The notes beneath the pieces are model-generated. The model was not told where the DNA came from. It saw nothing but the letters and a program-made list of their open reading frames with translations, and did not search any database. A program made the position numbers and the translations under genes. Below, one piece after another: positions 22,960 to 32,690 of a DNA stretch of 64,000 bases; positions within the stretch are counted from its first letter, which is position 1; each line of letters opens with the position of its first letter. This stretch comes from a virus, in IMG/VR virus record IMGVR_UViG_3300044467_000006, positions 1 through 64,000 of that record; one strand, written 5' to 3'.

Positions 22960-25236
22960 TTACTTGAGCTTGCCCGGAGTTGGAATTTTTGGCCCAACCG
23001 TCGCGCCGCTAGAGAACTTGCTAGGTGGCATGAAATCGCTGTAATCACTTGTGGGCTTTGGGATCGCCTTTGGTGCTGCCTCTACGGCTGGGGCTGGTGC
23101 GGATTCGTGCCCGGCTCGAATGGATGCCGCCTGAACGTTTCCGGCATCCATCCTTGACTGAGGCATGGCTGCCTTGCCCATCGTCCCGGCCTTACGGGGA
23201 AGCTTGGGCTTGGACATGGGAGGCTTGCCGGGGGTTGGGTTGCCACCGGGCGGCTTAGCCATTGGAGGGCCCGCCTTAGCCATTTCTGACGCTCCTAGAG
23301 GGCTTCCGGCTGCTGCCCCGGCAGAACTAGGGGCCTCGGGAGCCAAAGCGCCCTTGCCGAGAGCCTTGCCCTTGGTAATTTCGCCACCAGAGCCTTCGTC
23401 TAGTTTGCCCTTGACTTCCTTGCTCGGCTCGGCCGGACCGGGGGTCTCAGCGCCTACGTTCTTGATTCTAGGGCCACCCTTCGCGGCACTGTCCGTCGAA
23501 GTAGGACGGGCATTAGCGTTCTTAAGGTCGATGAAATCTTCTGACTTCTTGGCATCGCGCTTACGCTCTTCCGCAATAGAAAGAACGTGGTCAGGCCCTT
23601 CGGAATTTGGACCCTTCTTTGGATCGCGGAACGGGATTTGAGACAGTTCTGCTCCTTCGCGAGCATGGACGCCAGCAATGCGGTCACTGTCGTCAGACTT
23701 CAGTGTAGGCTGGCCCTTACGCTTAGCAGCAATCGCGGCAGCGGTATCTACGACCTTGGCCGCTGCATTCTTGTCACCCTTAGCTTCGGCGTACTTGATG
23801 TCGTGGAGATTCTGGCGACGGACCGAAGTCTTTGATGGGTAGGTAGAAGCAGTGACATTCTTCCCCATCCACTCGTCAGACTTGTTAAGCTCGGTCGTCC
23901 ACTCGCCATCCTCAAACGACTTCTGGAGATCCATCATGCATTGGCAGCCTTCACCTTCAAGGCCACAGAGGATACAGGCTTCAGACTTGCCCATCTTGTT
24001 GCACTTACACATTTCAGACTTACATTCCTTGCAAAGACCCTTCATCTCATCCTTGCGGTAGGAAGAACCATAGCCCGGCAAACGCGCCTGCCTAAATGAC
24101 TTGGCGGGCTGAGTGGGTACGGCCTTGGGGGCAGAAACCGCAGCTTGCTCGGCGGTAGAAACGTTACGCTGTGGCTGGGCCAAACCACGGTCTGGGGAAA
24201 CAGGACCAGCATGACCGGGGAGAGCGGCCTTGGCAACAGGAGGAGCAAAAGCCTCTTGCTGCTCTTGAGCTTGCGCGTTAGGATTGGTATGAACAGGAGC
24301 CGTGCCGGGTCCGAAAGAATCGGGGTATTCAAACTTAGGGGCAGTTGCATTGTGTTGGGGTGAGTCTACCGCCATCTGGCTCGCAGCCTGCGGACTGGCA
24401 CGAGAGGCCCAGTCCTTTGCAGCAGCCATGGCGAGTTGATGGGCAGCTTGGGGATCGTTCGGGGTCTGCTTAAGTGCTACGTTTTGTAGATAGCTCTGGT
24501 AAACACGCTTCATGGCAACCGCCATATCCATTGCGTGGCTCTTCTTCAGTTCCTCGACCCACATCGACTCGGGAGAATCTACCATCAGGACGGTGTGGCT
24601 CTTTTTGAAGTCCCCGACAACCGCATCGACATTGCCGTTGACTTCGCGACTAGCCAGATCCTCCAGCGACTTCGAAAATGCGGTAATCTGGCCTTGAAGG
24701 GTATGAGCTAGCTTGCGCTTGAATTCGGCAACGCTTACTTCGCTCTTCTGGGTGTCGTTATGGCTCATATCCGCTTCCTTTTTGGGAACATCTAGCAACT
24801 TGGTTGAATCAAAATTGAGTCTGACATGTCCAACCCCCGAGACTCGCGTTGTAAGACCTTCTTTGGGAGCCGATGGATGAACTTCCATCCCGGTTGATGG
24901 ATGGTAGCGCCCGGCATTTTTCCCGTTAACGTAAATAAGTTCGTGCTGCCCATTCTCAGAGAAAATGACACTCTCTTGGCCCATTTTTCTGCCAAGTTCC
25001 ATGACATGATCACGGGGAGCATTGTAAACGACGAACACGGGGCTCTTCGAAGAGCCACCTCCGTAATTGCCGTCTGTTTGCTCGTGTTGAAAGCCCGCTT
25101 GAGCCAATAGCTGTTCGAGCCCCTTGTGGCCACCGCCAACCTCTGGATGGAATCGGGGTTTCTCACCGCTGAGAATAGCGAATGGTTGCCCAGACTGGAT
25201 GGGGTGTGCAGGAGGTTGCGGGTTTTGTTCTGGCAT
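22960..25236 (-). CDS. large virion-type protein with DUF3293-like domain and zinc motifs
   Basis: This encodes 758 residues. Residues about 15-125 carry a domain with ELGRKMGQESVIFSE and HELIYVNG, resembling DUF3293-like domains seen in large phage proteins. A helical region follows, then a Cys-rich zinc segment (CKEC, CKC, CILC, CQC) near residue 400, then a long disordered Pro/Ala/Gly/Lys tail. GKSE and KKSE linkers occur. Its place among structural genes suggests a virion component or injected protein. No enzymatic assignment. Confidence 0.7.
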   Translation of the reverse strand: MPEQNPQPPAHPIQSGQPFAILSGEKPRFHPEVGGGHKGLEQLLAQAGFQHEQTDGNYGGGSSKSPVFVVYNAPRDHVMELGRKMGQESVIFSENGQHELIYVNGKNAGRYHPSTGMEVHPSAPKEGLTTRVSGVGHVRLNFDSTKLLDVPKKEADMSHNDTQKSEVSVAEFKRKLAHTLQGQITAFSKSLEDLASREVNGNVDAVVGDFKKSHTVLMVDSPESMWVEELKKSHAMDMAVAMKRVYQSYLQNVALKQTPNDPQAAHQLAMAAAKDWASRASPQAASQMAVDSPQHNATAPKFEYPDSFGPGTAPVHTNPNAQAQEQQEAFAPPVAKAALPGHAGPVSPDRGLAQPQRNVSTAEQAAVSAPKAVPTQPAKSFRQARLPGYGSSYRKDEMKGLCKECKSEMCKCNKMGKSEACILCGLEGEGCQCMMDLQKSFEDGEWTTELNKSDEWMGKNVTASTYPSKTSVRRQNLHDIKYAEAKGDKNAAAKVVDTAAAIAAKRKGQPTLKSDDSDRIAGVHAREGAELSQIPFRDPKKGPNSEGPDHVLSIAEERKRDAKKSEDFIDLKNANARPTSTDSAAKGGPRIKNVGAETPGPAEPSKEVKGKLDEGSGGEITKGKALGKGALAPEAPSSAGAAAGSPLGASEMAKAGPPMAKPPGGNPTPGKPPMSKPKLPRKAGTMGKAAMPQSRMDAGNVQAASIRAGHESAPAPAVEAAPKAIPKPTSDYSDFMPPSKFSSGATVGPKIPTPGKLK

Positions 25237-25239
25237 ACC

Positions 25240-25335
25240 TTAGCCTCCAATGACAAAGCCGCCCGTGGTGAGTAGCTCACCAGAGGCGGCACCGAGGTCG
25301 TGGCTGTCAATCGACAGGATTTGGGCAACATACAT
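25240..25335 (-). CDS. very small protein in the late operon
   Basis: A 31-residue frame begins with ATG at 25335 and ends 3 nt before the next gene's start. Composition is Gly/Ala/Leu-rich with an SIDSHDLG segment. It fills an otherwise unexplained 113-nt gap, and its end carries the GGAGG ribosome binding site of the next gene. Confidence 0.45.
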   Translation of the reverse strand: MYVAQILSIDSHDLGAASGELLTTGGFVIGG

Positions 25336-25349
25336 GACCGGCTTAAAGA

Positions 25350-26363
25350 TTATGTCTCGCCCGGCCCATTTATGTCTGGGTACGCAGCAGGAATTACGCC
25401 GCGATTGGTATACCTTGGTTCTTCATTGGCTATGGTCTCGGCGTCAACCTCTGTGTTGATACCGATATAGGGCTTAACAAAGAACTTAGGCCAATACTGG
25501 TGGACATATCCGTTCAAAGTGATCATGCGGCTAAAGACAGGCTGAGAAACAACAAAAGAAGTGTTGATCTTCACGTCGCCGGATGAGATGGTCGTGCGGG
25601 TAAGCCCTCGCGCTTCCAAGAGAACTTCCTTGTATCGGAGAAGAATGAAGAGAACGATTGAGTGTAGGTAAGTTAGGAAGGCTGGTTCGCCCAAAGCGTG
25701 ACAACCAATCTCGAAAGACTCTCTAAACTCAACAGATTCAACCGACACCTGCCTTTTCTGGGGTGCGCTGACAACATACATCCCAGAGAAATTGGAGTTA
25801 GCGTTAGGCTCAATGACAATCGTGTAGGGGTCTAATACGTCCAGAATTTCATGGCTCTTGCCCTTTTTGTCCTTGATTAGCTGGCCCGGGAAAACCTCCA
25901 AATCAAAGGTGCTCTTCATGGTCATGCAGCCGGTTGACGCCACATAATTGAGCGGAGTGAAGGGTCCTCCATAGACAATTACAGATTCGTCCTTGTCCAT
26001 CTCGACAGTCTGATAGTGAACGTCGCCTAGGGTTTGGGCGTCTTCATTGGACGACGTGACCGCAATCGTAATACAAGGCACCTTGCTCTCGTCAATGCGA
26101 GTATTCATAAATACCGGGATGTCGGTATTCAAGAACCAGTCCTTGGCGATCTTGACTTGCTCTTCGCCATAGATTTTGTAGGTCAAGTCATCTTTGGGAA
26201 GCGAAGCGAACACGTAATCTAGGAGCGCCGGGTTTTCTCGAATGTCAGCCAGCCCCGCAATAACGGCCGTCCTCACAACGATGTCGCTCTGGAAAATGCC
26301 CAGAGCGGTCCGCTGATCTTCAGGAAGTAGTTGGATTGGAGTGGTTAGATATTGGCGCGTCAT
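25350..26363 (-). CDS. virion structural protein (neck/tail region)
   Basis: This 337-residue mixed alpha/beta protein has no membrane segment. Located between a gp10-like protein and the sheath block, it is probably a tail-completion or neck protein. No family-specific motif recognised. A late motif lies only 3 nt upstream of its ATG. Confidence 0.6.
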   Translation of the reverse strand: MTRQYLTTPIQLLPEDQRTALGIFQSDIVVRTAVIAGLADIRENPALLDYVFASLPKDDLTYKIYGEEQVKIAKDWFLNTDIPVFMNTRIDESKVPCITIAVTSSNEDAQTLGDVHYQTVEMDKDESVIVYGGPFTPLNYVASTGCMTMKSTFDLEVFPGQLIKDKKGKSHEILDVLDPYTIVIEPNANSNFSGMYVVSAPQKRQVSVESVEFRESFEIGCHALGEPAFLTYLHSIVLFILLRYKEVLLEARGLTRTTISSGDVKINTSFVVSQPVFSRMITLNGYVHQYWPKFFVKPYIGINTEVDAETIANEEPRYTNRGVIPAAYPDINGPGET

Positions 26364-26366
26364 AAA

Positions 26367-26376
26367 AGTAAGATTG
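26367..26376 (-). promoter_or_regulatory. late motif CAATCTTACT
   Basis: Read leftward, CAATCTTACT ends 3 nt before the ATG at 26363. This is the closest spacing among the copies, so its role here is less certain. Confidence 0.45.
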
Positions 26377-26378
26377 TG

Positions 26379-27197
26379 TTACCGATGGCCTGTAGAGGCT
26401 TGCTGGATAAGGGCGAGAATTTCCGGCTTGATTGTCTGGTCCCATTCGCGCTCGGCCCAAGTATAGGCTTCGTCCATGAGTTTTTTCGCTGGAACGCCCG
26501 GATGAACCCACTTCCCAGATCCTTTCTGCGAGGAAGAAACCACTCGGAAGGTCATAGCCGTCTTCTGGATCATTGGACTGGCCCCGCCAATCTGGCGCTG
26601 CATGACTCTCATACCCTGAAGGAAAGGGGTGCCGGTCTGCCCTTGCCTGACTTGGCCGATAGCTCCCCAACCCTGATAGGTGCCTTCCGATGTCTTGATG
26701 GGCTTGTCCATCACGTCGAGCTTGTGCAGTGCTCCGACTTTGGGTCGGCCATCGATCTCTTTCTCAATCTGCTTCATGTTGATGTTGGCGCGCTTGAGAG
26801 CATTCATAGCCGCAAGCCGGATTGGAAGGGCGTTAGGCGCAGTATTAGCGGCCCCCTTGATAGGGAAAGGGATGACCTTGTAACGGGTGCCCTTCTTGGA
26901 TGTCATGGCATTCTTGAGAAGGTCGTCGATCATCTCGTGTCGAGGCATTCCTTCTTCAATCCACATCGCCTTCTTATCTAGGGTGACGGTCCATGCTCCA
27001 CCTCCAGCGGCTTCATAGCTAAGAGCATTCAGGTATTCCTGTCGAGAAGTGCGAAGCTTGGACTGGGCGATCTCCACAACCTTTGAGTACGTCATGGCAG
27101 CAAGGTCTTCGGCTGACTGCGAAAGCATTGCATCTGCAATAGCCTTCACCCGCTCGTGCATAGCGGAGATATCGCCAAGGTTGAGGTTGAGGATCAT
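26379..27197 (-). CDS. minor virion protein, HK97-gp10-like
   Basis: This encodes 272 residues with a helical N-terminus, then TLDKKAMWIEEGMPRHE, which resembles the edge strand and loop of HK97 gp10-type tail-completion proteins, then a Lys-rich extension. Context (neck and tail genes) agrees. Its start overlaps the stop of the 1052-residue gene upstream. Confidence 0.55.
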   Translation of the reverse strand: MILNLNLGDISAMHERVKAIADAMLSQSAEDLAAMTYSKVVEIAQSKLRTSRQEYLNALSYEAAGGGAWTVTLDKKAMWIEEGMPRHEMIDDLLKNAMTSKKGTRYKVIPFPIKGAANTAPNALPIRLAAMNALKRANINMKQIEKEIDGRPKVGALHKLDVMDKPIKTSEGTYQGWGAIGQVRQGQTGTPFLQGMRVMQRQIGGASPMIQKTAMTFRVVSSSQKGSGKWVHPGVPAKKLMDEAYTWAEREWDQTIKPEILALIQQASTGHR

Positions 27198-30100
27198 TAG
27201 TGCTTACCCGATGGGTTCTGACCTCCACCGGGGTTCGGACCCGGCTGGGGGTCACTTGCCTTGCCGTCCTTGGCGTCACGGCCAGAGACTCCGTTGATGT
27301 GGCCTGCGCCAGACATGGCTTCTGCGTGGTTGTCTGGAAGAACACGACCAGAGTACGAACGGCGATAGACGGTCTTTCCTTCTACTTTGCCGCTATTGGA
27401 AATGTGAGCCGCTTGCCCGGGGTCTTGGTGGAACTCGCGAAAGGGCATGACTGTATTCTGGCCCTCTACGTGGATAGCGATGCCACCGTGGGGCTTAGCG
27501 GGAGTGTTATGCTTGGCTTGCTCTTCGGGAGTAGGCAGCTCCTCCTTGTCGAGATCCGTACCTTGCGGATACGGCCGATCCATGCGAGGCTCTACCTTTG
27601 TCCCGGCAGCCTTGGCGATTGCTCGGGGGCCGCGAAGTAAGGAGCTTTTCTTGATACTGAAGTCAGTGTTCTGCACCTTCACTTGATTGTCGATACCCGT
27701 ACGTTTTGTCTCGCGGCGACCGCCTACGATTTCGTAAGCCTTCCCCAACTCATCTTCCTTCTTGCGGACCTGATCGGCCCAGACAGCATTGCCCTTAAGG
27801 CTCTTAGACTTCTGAGTAGGCAGAGAACCGTATTGGGTAGGCTGATAATTCATCTTCTCAGGACCAGCGCCGTATGTATTCCTCATGTGAACAGGCAAGG
27901 GCTCATCTGGATCCTGATCGGATAGCGGAGCTTTGCTCTCGGGAGTCCAAATATGGACGGGCGTTCCTACAGGATACTTCTGGCGAGCGAACTCGTGGAA
28001 CGCATCGTGAAGAACTTGGTGAACTGGATGCCCCAATACTGTGCGGAACTTCTTTTCATTCTCAGAGCCGAAGTCGTGCTGAATCTCATCGATATGGAGG
28101 CCCTTGTCGTCGCCCGTATAACGAATCCATCCAAGGCCAGAAACGGGCTCGCCGGGGTGGTCAGAGTTGTGGCCCTCATTCATAGTGACACCCTGCTTGA
28201 GCATCGCTTCTGTCGCCGCCGTAGGTAAAGAAACTCGCAAAACCTTGGATGCGTCCTTGCTATGTTGCTGACCGCCATCCCATTTACCTTCAGTCAAATA
28301 GACAGGTATGCCGGGCAGGGAATCGATATGGCTTTGTAGCTCCTTAGAACTGAAGTTGCCGTTGGGCAGTCTTCCGATCTTGCCAAGCGCTTGCGCTGCG
28401 CCACCTAACTCAGCGGGCTTCACTTCACCACCCTTGGCCTCAATGGAATCGCGGATCTTGCGAATCTTGTGAAGACCGGGTTTGATGATAGTGGGCTTCA
28501 CCCCATTCGCCGCGTGAACCGAATCTGGATCTCGGGCGAATGGCTCAATCGCGGTAGGCGCATAGCCCAGCCGCGCGGCGACGAAGTGTTTTTTGCGTAG
28601 TTCGTAAAGCTCCTTAGCTTTTTCAAAAGGCACCTTTGGGCTTTGGATCAACTCTTTGAGCTGCATCACCGCGCGAGCGTGCTTCTCTTTGGTCGCTGAC
28701 GAAGCCGTCACTTTGGGCGGTGCGCGGACAACTTTTTCATAGGCAGCCACGAACTTGTCCATGTACTCTTGGGGGACTTTCGGGTGATTAAGGAGTTGAG
28801 TTTTTTGCCCTTCAGAGAGTCCCTTACTGGACAACTGCTTAAGAAGGTGAGGCAGTGGGGCTTGGGGGCTAATAAGCAATTGGGGCTTCCTATGGCCGGG
28901 AACCCTTTTGTTATCGAGAAGGCTGCCAATTTGAGTTTCATTGAGATCGACGCGCCGAGCTACACGATCTAAAACATCAGGGCTCTTGTCCTGTATGAGC
29001 TTGTCTAGTGCCGCAGGAGACAAACGGGCCTCGTGCCCCGCCAATTTACGACGGACGTGGGATTCGGGGTGGTTGGAAAGGAACGATTCCATTTCTGGCG
29101 TTAGCGGTTTGCGTTCTCGGGCTTCTAGCAAAGCAGGTAGGGCGTCCGAAGTGTCTATATCTTCGTCTTTGTTGTCAACGAAGTTGGTCAAAAACTTTTG
29201 CTCCAAAGGGCCATCCATCTTGGGATGGTTTGCAAAATCTTTGAGAATCCAGGCCAATTGGCCTTCGTTGTACAGCGCTCTTTGATGTAGCTTCACATAG
29301 TCGAGCATCTCGCTGAGCTTCTCGGGTGAAGTTTCGTCGTTGACAGCCGCCGCGCGAATTCTGCGGATGTCCGTAGCGCTCTTAAACAACGCCTCCTCAA
29401 AGAATTGCTCGCTCTTCTTGACCGCTTCCTGCTCTTCTTGTGGAGCTTCCTGACTGCCTCCACTAAAGGTCTTAGCCATCAGAATCATGGCTTGGATAGC
29501 ACCGACGACAGCTTGGTAAGCTTCGGGAGCCTGAGACTGTAGCTGCTCTAGAACTGGAGCTTGGGCCTTGACCGCCTGTAGAATCTGGGAGATTTTTTGC
29601 TTTAGTTCGTCACCAGAAGAGCCACCCTGCGCAGCGGCATTAGCCTGACCTTCTGCACGAGCCACCTCGGCTTCGCCTTGAGAAGCCATCTGGTGAAACT
29701 GTCGCTCAACGGGAGACAGTCCGTCGGCCATGTTGGTGGAAGATGGAGGAGGCGGCATTTCAGACGAGCCACCCGAGATGGGCTGTTGGGGAGTAAAGGG
29801 GCTTGCGCCTGACGTGTCATTGCGAAGGTTCTGGTGCTTGATAGCGTGTACGCCACGGGGCTGTACAGAATGCGTAGGCGTATTGGACTTGTTAAGGCTC
29901 TTGAGCTTGTCGGGATCGGGACTAGGAGTCTTGCCAACGTGAGAGTCGCTCTGGGACTCTTCATCACCACCAACCATCTGCTCAATCTCTGGAGCGTAGA
30001 ACAGAATTCGGGAGCCGCCGCGCTTCTTGCCAGCGTCCAATGCTTTCTTGGCTTCGCGGAGATCCAAGCCGACACCGATTGTGATGGTGTCGTTCCATGC

Positions 30101-30355
30101 CTCTTGGAGTTCCTCGTGGAGTTTGCCTAGTTCTGCAAGGCGTTCGCCAGCGACAGAGGCGTAGATTTCGTCCCCGTGGAACAAAAGTACCCGGCCTCCT
30201 CGCTCTTCAAGCCATGACCGCAATAGCTTATCGCCACGCTCGATGTCTTGTGACATCTGAGCGATCTTCTCTGGCTTGTTGTTGCGGATGGCCCGATCTA
30301 CGGCAGGGCTGATGTTGTCCGCGTCGATGAGTAGGAAAATTTCTTGTGAAGACAT
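27197..30355 (-). CDS. giant polyvalent protein: GGDEF/mCpol-like palm, helical repeats, DEIQ-D domain
   Basis: This encodes 1052 residues from ATG 30355 (TAATG with the HNH gene). Residues 1-130 form a palm domain of the GGDEF superfamily, closest in pattern to GTP cyclohydrolase III/mCpol: LLIDADN with metal ligands D11 and D13, FHGDEIY at 59-65 in place of GGDE, then ITIGVGLDLREAKKAL. A disordered region follows. About residues 340-580 carry LRV/HEAT-like repeats (recurrent NHP). A domain with GWIRYTGD and HIDEIQHDF, shared with 36585-38537 and 47550-53153, occupies about residues 690-900. Probably virion-associated. Whether the palm is catalytic is unknown. Confidence 0.72.
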   Translation of the reverse strand: MSSQEIFLLIDADNISPAVDRAIRNNKPEKIAQMSQDIERGDKLLRSWLEERGGRVLLFHGDEIYASVAGERLAELGKLHEELQEAWNDTITIGVGLDLREAKKALDAGKKRGGSRILFYAPEIEQMVGGDEESQSDSHVGKTPSPDPDKLKSLNKSNTPTHSVQPRGVHAIKHQNLRNDTSGASPFTPQQPISGGSSEMPPPPSSTNMADGLSPVERQFHQMASQGEAEVARAEGQANAAAQGGSSGDELKQKISQILQAVKAQAPVLEQLQSQAPEAYQAVVGAIQAMILMAKTFSGGSQEAPQEEQEAVKKSEQFFEEALFKSATDIRRIRAAAVNDETSPEKLSEMLDYVKLHQRALYNEGQLAWILKDFANHPKMDGPLEQKFLTNFVDNKDEDIDTSDALPALLEARERKPLTPEMESFLSNHPESHVRRKLAGHEARLSPAALDKLIQDKSPDVLDRVARRVDLNETQIGSLLDNKRVPGHRKPQLLISPQAPLPHLLKQLSSKGLSEGQKTQLLNHPKVPQEYMDKFVAAYEKVVRAPPKVTASSATKEKHARAVMQLKELIQSPKVPFEKAKELYELRKKHFVAARLGYAPTAIEPFARDPDSVHAANGVKPTIIKPGLHKIRKIRDSIEAKGGEVKPAELGGAAQALGKIGRLPNGNFSSKELQSHIDSLPGIPVYLTEGKWDGGQQHSKDASKVLRVSLPTAATEAMLKQGVTMNEGHNSDHPGEPVSGLGWIRYTGDDKGLHIDEIQHDFGSENEKKFRTVLGHPVHQVLHDAFHEFARQKYPVGTPVHIWTPESKAPLSDQDPDEPLPVHMRNTYGAGPEKMNYQPTQYGSLPTQKSKSLKGNAVWADQVRKKEDELGKAYEIVGGRRETKRTGIDNQVKVQNTDFSIKKSSLLRGPRAIAKAAGTKVEPRMDRPYPQGTDLDKEELPTPEEQAKHNTPAKPHGGIAIHVEGQNTVMPFREFHQDPGQAAHISNSGKVEGKTVYRRSYSGRVLPDNHAEAMSGAGHINGVSGRDAKDGKASDPQPGPNPGGGQNPSGKH

Positions 30356-30780
30356 TAGGAGATCCTCTTGTTGTGTTTCCGCGAGTTGCAGGACTTGCAA
30401 GCAGGGCGCAAGTTAGCTGGCCAATTGGTGCCACCTTTAGATAGAGGGATAACGTGGTCGATGGTAGTCCCCTCAATTTTGCAGTCCGCAAGCTTAAGCC
30501 AGCACTTCCCACCCCACATTGCCTTGCGAGACTCCCACTGCGACAAGCTGCATTGCCCTTTAGCATTTCGCTTGCGGGCGCGTCGGCAGCTTTCTGCGAG
30601 AGCGTGGACTTGTTTCCCGTGAGTGGTTTCTCTGTAGGCTTTCTGGTAGACGGAAACCTTGTCCTTGTTGGAATCCCTGTATTTTTGGGCTGCTTTGTTT
30701 TCTGCGTCAGGGAATTTGGCCAGATAAGCAGCCCTGTACCTGCGACTCTGCTCTGGAGTAGATTTACCTTGACTTGCCAT
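30355..30780 (-). CDS. HNH homing endonuclease
   Basis: This encodes 141 residues. The C-terminus is an HNH core: IDHVIPLSKGG, then NLRPACKSCNSRK. The N-terminal half is basic helix, a likely DNA-binding arm. It has its own late motif, is divergent from another endonuclease gene, and is joined by TAATG to the giant palm-domain gene. Confidence 0.85.
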   Translation of the reverse strand: MASQGKSTPEQSRRYRAAYLAKFPDAENKAAQKYRDSNKDKVSVYQKAYRETTHGKQVHALAESCRRARKRNAKGQCSLSQWESRKAMWGGKCWLKLADCKIEGTTIDHVIPLSKGGTNWPANLRPACKSCNSRKHNKRIS

Positions 30781-30794
30781 ACACGATCTCCTAT

Positions 30795-30804
30795 CCTAAG
30801 ATTG
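30795..30804 (-). promoter_or_regulatory. late motif CAATCTTAGG
   Basis: Exact copy of the consensus, read leftward, ending 14 nt before the HNH ATG, with an AGGAG ribosome binding site between. It is one half of a divergent pair with 30833-30842. Confidence 0.65.
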
Positions 30805-30832
30805 GGTCTAAGAATGTCCTTAGCCCCGAAGG

Positions 30833-30842
30833 CAATCTTACT
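30833..30842 (+). promoter_or_regulatory. late motif CAATCTTACT (rightward)
   Basis: This copy faces right and ends 8 nt before the ATG at 30851. Having one copy per direction in a 70-nt divergent gap argues for promoter function. Confidence 0.6.
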
Positions 30843-30850
30843 CATACCAC

Positions 30851-31726
30851 ATGAAACGCTTAACCATCCAAGACTGCGATACTCTTGCTCTGACCCACGG
30901 GGGGCGCTGTCTGTCTATTGCCTATCAAGGTACTGGCCTTCCGCTGTGGTGGGAATGCGGTAAGCACCATCAATGGACTAGTAGGCCAAACGATATCAAG
31001 AGAGGTACTTGGTGTCCAAACTGTGCTGGCAACAAGCCACTGTCTATTGAAGACCTACGCGCAATGGCTAGTCTCAAAAACGGCAAGTGTTTAGATTCTA
31101 AATGTCTGGGAGCTTCCAAAAAACACCACTGGGAATGTAACAGGGGCCATCGGTGGACGGCTAAGCCCAACTACATTCAACAAGGCAATTGGTGCCCAGA
31201 CTGTGGCGGATCCAAACGACTGTCCATAGGGTTGCTACACAATACAGCCGACCAGAACAACGGGAAGTGCCTATCTGAAACCTACACAAATTCACATGCA
31301 AAATACGAATGGCAATGTCGCTTTGGACACCAATGGAAATCTAAAGCATACACCGTCATTAATGGACACTGGTGCCCGTTTTGCATTAATAGGATCTCCA
31401 AGCCAGAAATCCAGTTTCGCAATGCCATTCAGCAAGTTTACGCGGAATGCGTTGGCAACGTTCGCGGGATACTAGAAAACAAGAAAATGGAGTTAGACAT
31501 CTACTTACCCGGTTTACGCAAAGCTATCGAATTTGATGGAGATTATTGGCATTCACGGCCAGAATCGCAGAAGCGCGACTTACACAAAGACGAACAATGC
31601 CGCAAGGCCAACGTGAGCCTACTCAGAATAAAAAGTTCGGAATTTAAAGCCGACCCACAGGCTACGATTGCGCGCGCAATATCGTGGCTAGCCTCAGAGG
31701 AGGCCCCAAATGTCTCTATCGCCTAA
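30851..31726 (+). CDS. zinc-ribbon repeat endonuclease (Vsr/PD-(D/E)XK-like homing nuclease)
   Basis: This encodes 291 residues. Three tandem zinc-ribbon units of about 55 residues each end in WCPxC (CPNC, CPDC, CPFC) with preceding GH-W motifs. A nuclease domain follows: MELDIYLP, then AIEFDGDYWH and a late LLRIKSSEF strand, the arrangement of Vsr-like/PD-(D/E)XK homing endonucleases. The zinc repeats probably read DNA. It opens the rightward island within the late block. Confidence 0.75.
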   Translation: MKRLTIQDCDTLALTHGGRCLSIAYQGTGLPLWWECGKHHQWTSRPNDIKRGTWCPNCAGNKPLSIEDLRAMASLKNGKCLDSKCLGASKKHHWECNRGHRWTAKPNYIQQGNWCPDCGGSKRLSIGLLHNTADQNNGKCLSETYTNSHAKYEWQCRFGHQWKSKAYTVINGHWCPFCINRISKPEIQFRNAIQQVYAECVGNVRGILENKKMELDIYLPGLRKAIEFDGDYWHSRPESQKRDLHKDEQCRKANVSLLRIKSSEFKADPQATIARAISWLASEEAPNVSIA

Positions 31727-32690
31727 AGACCTTACGCAGTTGCTTCTCAAACACGTTCCTTACAAAGATTCATGGACCAAAGAAGCATACGGGCCACAAA
31801 ATACGCGCACCATCAAGGGGGCCATCAACCGCGCCCTCTACTGCGTTACCCCGACCGATGCCGTTGTTGACCATTTCAATCGCGAAAAGTACGACATCCT
31901 CCTAACCCACCACCCCTTCGTTAAAGGCGTCCCCCAGTGGATTGCCCACACCGCCCTTGATTGCACAACCGGAGGGCTGAATGACCAGTGGAGAGACGCC
32001 CTCGGGGTCAAGAACGCACAGCACTTTGACGGCAACCTTGGCTGGCACGGGGAGATTGAACCTACCAGCCTTAAAGACCTGATTGCCAAGTGTAACGCCT
32101 TTACTGGAATTCCCATGATTGGGGAACATCACGGACACGAACACACCATCAACCGAGTCGTCATCTGCACCGGCTTGGGCGGCATGGTAGAACGTCAAGC
32201 GCACGCTACTGGGGCCGACTGCTACATCCTCGGGGAAGCCAGCACGCATCACTCCCAGAGCCCCTTCAAGGCCCGTATCGAAGTTGGCCACACCATCTCC
32301 GAACACGGGACTGGACTCAACTTCTTCCGTAAAATTCTGGCCCCACATGGGGTTCAAGTGGACGGCAGCAACCTTGACCATGACAAGTATTCAGGCGAAG
32401 TCTACAACCGCCCTGTTTACAACTGGGAGTTTGCCGAGGACAGCAGCGACGAAGACGACGGCAAGTGGGATTACTATGCAGGCCAGTCAGGCAAGGTTAA
32501 GCCCGGGGCAGCCTACGGAGCTATTCCCAAGCCCTACGCTGGGCCTCGCAAGGAAGTCAACTGGAATCCCGGCGATAAGGCTCCTAGCTGGAAAGAACAC
32601 TTTGCCCAAGACTGGGGCGACGAGGAGAAGGTCGAAGGAGCAGAGCCCGGCCTCAAGCCCGGCCAAGATCCCTATCCTAAAGGTGGGTAG
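31710..32690 (+). CDS. NIF3-like metal-binding protein
   Basis: This encodes 326 residues. The first 240 match the NIF3/YbgI family: LLTHHPF gives paired metal His, followed by HHGHEH, ILGEASTH and a HTISEHG segment that supplies distal metal ligands. The C-terminal 80 residues are an acidic, Pro/Gly-rich extension. The NIF3 family has no settled function (sometimes annotated as GTP cyclohydrolase-related). It overlaps the endonuclease by 17 nt. Confidence 0.8.
   Translation: MSLSPKDLTQLLLKHVPYKDSWTKEAYGPQNTRTIKGAINRALYCVTPTDAVVDHFNREKYDILLTHHPFVKGVPQWIAHTALDCTTGGLNDQWRDALGVKNAQHFDGNLGWHGEIEPTSLKDLIAKCNAFTGIPMIGEHHGHEHTINRVVICTGLGGMVERQAHATGADCYILGEASTHHSQSPFKARIEVGHTISEHGTGLNFFRKILAPHGVQVDGSNLDHDKYSGEVYNRPVYNWEFAEDSSDEDDGKWDYYAGQSGKVKPGAAYGAIPKPYAGPRKEVNWNPGDKAPSWKEHFAQDWGDEEKVEGAEPGLKPGQDPYPKGG

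Noticed and set aside
31710-32690. NIF3-like protein as a true GTP cyclohydrolase
   Set aside because: The family annotation is uncertain, so only the NIF3 fold is claimed.
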